Shown: positions 5,484-7,004 of the stretch, piece after piece
Layout: each line of letters starts with the position of its first letter
How positions within the stretch are numbered: position 1 is the stretch's first letter
Origin: JAFLCA01 sp041907145
Lineage (GTDB): Bacteria > Bdellovibrionota_C > UBA2361 > JAFLCA01
Length of the DNA stretch: 7,004 nt
Assembly (NCBI GenBank): GCA_041907145.1
Contig: JAYRHW010000204.1
Coordinates: forward strand, 1 to 7,004
Direction of reading: 5' to 3'
Program-made: the position numbers and the translations under genes
The notes under the pieces: generated by a model
Told to the model about the DNA's origin: nothing
What the model saw: the letters and a program-made list of their open reading frames with translations, nothing else
Database searches by the model: none

Positions 5484-7004
5484 ATGAAAAACATTTCGCC
5501 TGAAGCGAACCTCCGCTTCCGTTGCTGCGAATTTCTCCTAGTGGGCCTCTCGCTTACGCTTTCGCTCCTCGTAGGCGTCTCGAATGCTCATTCCGCCGAA
5601 CAAGGGGCGCGAATCGAGGTCATGGAAGGCGGTCGCGAAGGTCGCGCAACGGTCCTCCAGGTTCGTGGCGGAGGCGTCTTTAATTGGGACTTTGACGGCG
5701 ACGGAAAATTCGAAAAACGCGGCTCCCGGGTCACCACCACCTTCAGTGACAGCGGGGTATTTTCAGTCAAGATCTCCAGAGCGACCTCGCCTGCACTTCG
5801 AGGAGCTGTGCGTACTCGGACAACCAGTTCCGCTCGTGTTCGTGTTCGGAATGTCCCCCCAAGCTGCTCCGTGGGTGGGCCGTATACTGCATCCTTGGGA
5901 AGCGCCCTCGTACCAAGCGGAAATGCAACGGATCCCAGCGCGCAGGACCGTGCGGCAGGGTTCCAATTCGCTTGGAATTTCGGCGATGGCGGCATGACAT
6001 TCGGACATGATTTGAAGTCGCCAAGTCACGTTTATGGGTCGGCAGGACTTTACAGCCTGACTTTGATTGTTACCGATAAGGATGGAGCATCGAGCCCTCC
6101 TTGCACCACTTCGGTGGCCGTTTCAGCGCTCATGGCCTCCCCAAGCCCGACGTCGTCCCCTTTGCTCCCGACCTCGACCTCGACGCCAGTGCCGCCAACT
6201 GCCACCGCCTTACCGCCAACATCAACACCAGTTCCCCCTACCTCCACTCCGCGACCACCGACTGCAACTCCGACGCCGGTGCCACCAACCGCAACATCGA
6301 TTCCACCGACTTCAACAGCCACCCCTATTCCACCGACTGCCACGGCTACTGCCACCACGGTTCCTTCAAGCACGCCGACTGCGCAGCCCACGAACACTCC
6401 AGTAGGTACTCCCTCCGGAGTAGCGACGGTGTCCGTGCAGCCCACAGAATTGATCAATGACATCGTGCCGAACCCCGGCATGGGCTGGCAGTCAAACGAC
6501 CAGGTAAATCAAAGTGGTCAAGATGCCCAGGGTATAAAGAACCCCGAGGCGTACATTAAGTTCTATTGGGCAAATATCGAGACAGCGCCCGGCGTGTACA
6601 ATTGGTCAACACTCGATCAGCGCATTTCCCAGGCCGCAGCCAGCGGACAGACTCTTGCGTTCCGTATTGTCGTCGTGGACAACCTCGTATCCGCACCTGC
6701 CTGGCTACGTAATGAGGGTGCGCAGGGGCTCTGGTTTCAATATGTGGATCCTGGCAGCCCGACCGTTTGGACCCCTTACTTCAATGATGCGAAGTTTCAA
6801 CAGCGTCACTTTGCGTTCCTGCAGGCGCTGGGAAATCGCTACAACAACAATCCAACCGTAAGTTCCGTCGATATCGGTACGGTAGGATTATGGGGCGAGT
6901 GGCACTTTGGTGAAACGACACCACAACCGCCGATGCCCAGCAGCACCGACGCAAACCTTATTATCGACAAGTACTTTGAGTACTTCCCCAACAAGCGTCT
7001 CGTC
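5484..7004 (+). CDS. Second secreted two-PKD, DUF4874/DUF4832-like protein (3' truncated by window edge)
   Basis: Seen: an open frame of 507 codons with no stop before the window ends. A signal peptide spans about 1-38 (MKNISPEANLRFR, then a Leu/Val-rich core, cleavage near AHSA). PKD-like domain 1 is about 42-122 (NWDFDGDGKFE, 67-77). PKD domain 2 is about 125-215, with WNFGDGG (164-170) and a YSLTLIVTDKDG end. A Pro/Thr/Ser/Ala linker spans about 218-312. The catalytic-like domain begins at NPGMGWQSND (330-339) and includes WGEWH (470-474). By eye it matches the preceding gene's protein at about 88% over 179 aligned positions, while the N-terminal half is far more diverged. C128 and C207 flank PKD2 and are absent from the paralogue. 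An in-frame TAG at 5451 limits the start. ATG 5484 keeps the signal peptide, but no Shine-Dalgarno site is visible. The second half, including the equivalent of Glu491, lies outside the window. Function is inferred as for the paralogue. Confidence 0.85.
   Translation, partial: MKNISPEANLRFRCCEFLLVGLSLTLSLLVGVSNAHSAEQGARIEVMEGGREGRATVLQVRGGGVFNWDFDGDGKFEKRGSRVTTTFSDSGVFSVKISRATSPALRGAVRTRTTSSARVRVRNVPPSCSVGGPYTASLGSALVPSGNATDPSAQDRAAGFQFAWNFGDGGMTFGHDLKSPSHVYGSAGLYSLTLIVTDKDGASSPPCTTSVAVSALMASPSPTSSPLLPTSTSTPVPPTATALPPTSTPVPPTSTPRPPTATPTPVPPTATSIPPTSTATPIPPTATATATTVPSSTPTAQPTNTPVGTPSGVATVSVQPTELINDIVPNPGMGWQSNDQVNQSGQDAQGIKNPEAYIKFYWANIETAPGVYNWSTLDQRISQAAASGQTLAFRIVVVDNLVSAPAWLRNEGAQGLWFQYVDPGSPTVWTPYFNDAKFQQRHFAFLQALGNRYNNNPTVSSVDIGTVGLWGEWHFGETTPQPPMPSSTDANLIIDKYFEYFPNKRLV
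6135..6419 (+). repeat. Pro/Thr/Ser/Ala-rich linker-coding repeat
   Basis: Residues 218-312 are almost entirely P, T, S, A and V. A PPT[A/S]T core recurs seven times, starting at residues 237, 244, 251, 258, 267, 274 and 283 (spacings 7 or 9), encoded at 6192-6344. It looks like an extended flexible stalk between the PKD pair and the catalytic-like domain, and a possible O-glycosylation site. The paralogue has only a short Gly/Pro linker here. The reverse strand of this region reads as Val/Gly repeats in an open frame, which is a compositional by-product. Confidence 0.85.
6795..6841 (+). repeat. 47-base perfect repeat, copy 2 (within the second paralogue)
   Basis: Identical to 4270-4316, in the same frame, encoding residues 438-453 of this protein. 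It stands out because the next-longest exact match I see between the two genes is about 17 bases. Confidence 0.95.

Noticed and set aside
5584..5997. Open frames of about 135 codons on both strands over the N-terminal part of the second paralogue
   Set aside because: The frame from 5484 encodes matching PKD motifs across the same bases; the others are shadows.
6050..6481. 143-codon reverse-strand frame full of Val/Gly repeats
   Set aside because: It is the complement of the Pro/Thr linker code; the low-complexity pattern follows from that composition, and the forward frame has signal peptide and PKD domains continuous on both sides.
1..7004. tRNA, rRNA, CRISPR array, insertion sequence or transposase
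   Set aside because: None is visible on either strand; the 47-base repeat is in-frame paralogous coding sequence and has no terminal inverted repeats.

Overview
The window looks like the distal part of a bacterial cell-surface or exopolysaccharide locus. All credible genes are on the + strand. The proteins are a multi-pass membrane protein, a membrane-anchored SGNH hydrolase, and two secreted proteins that pair PKD domains with a glycosidase-like domain. The host cannot be placed with confidence. Base composition is moderately GC-rich, and at least two starts have Shine-Dalgarno sites. The PPT[A/S]T-type linker of the last protein resembles linkers common in Chloroflexota secreted proteins, but nothing else here is diagnostic.

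Layout: bases 2-97 are probably the 3' end of an upstream gene whose TAA abuts the next ATG. Bases 98-1672 encode a 524-residue polytopic membrane protein that resembles GT-C-type envelope glycosyltransferases. Eight bases later a GTG-started gene (1681-2889) encodes a 402-residue SGNH/GDSL-type hydrolase; these genes look like one translationally coupled operon. A 297-base gap follows. Next come two paralogous secreted genes: a complete one (3187-5190, 667 aa) and one that runs off the right edge (5484-7004, 507 codons visible, no stop). Each has a signal peptide, two PKD-like domains, a linker and a domain resembling the DUF4874/DUF4832 group, with probable TIM-barrel glycosidase character.

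Inferred joint role: the membrane protein and the SGNH protein would build or decorate (for example O-acetylate or deacetylate) an exported polysaccharide. The two secreted proteins would bind or trim it outside the cytoplasm. No substrate can be assigned from sequence.

The most notable signals are in the paralogue pair. The putative catalytic domains are about 88% identical over the shared part, while the PKD regions and linkers are strongly diverged. A 47-base perfectly identical tract sits inside DNA that otherwise differs at most synonymous sites, which suggests gene conversion. The second paralogue has gained a matched pair of cysteines in PKD2. The 293-base spacer between the two genes holds an inverted repeat whose right arm is duplicated, plus a thrice-iterated TGGTTTT motif just before a start codon that lacks a visible ribosome binding site.
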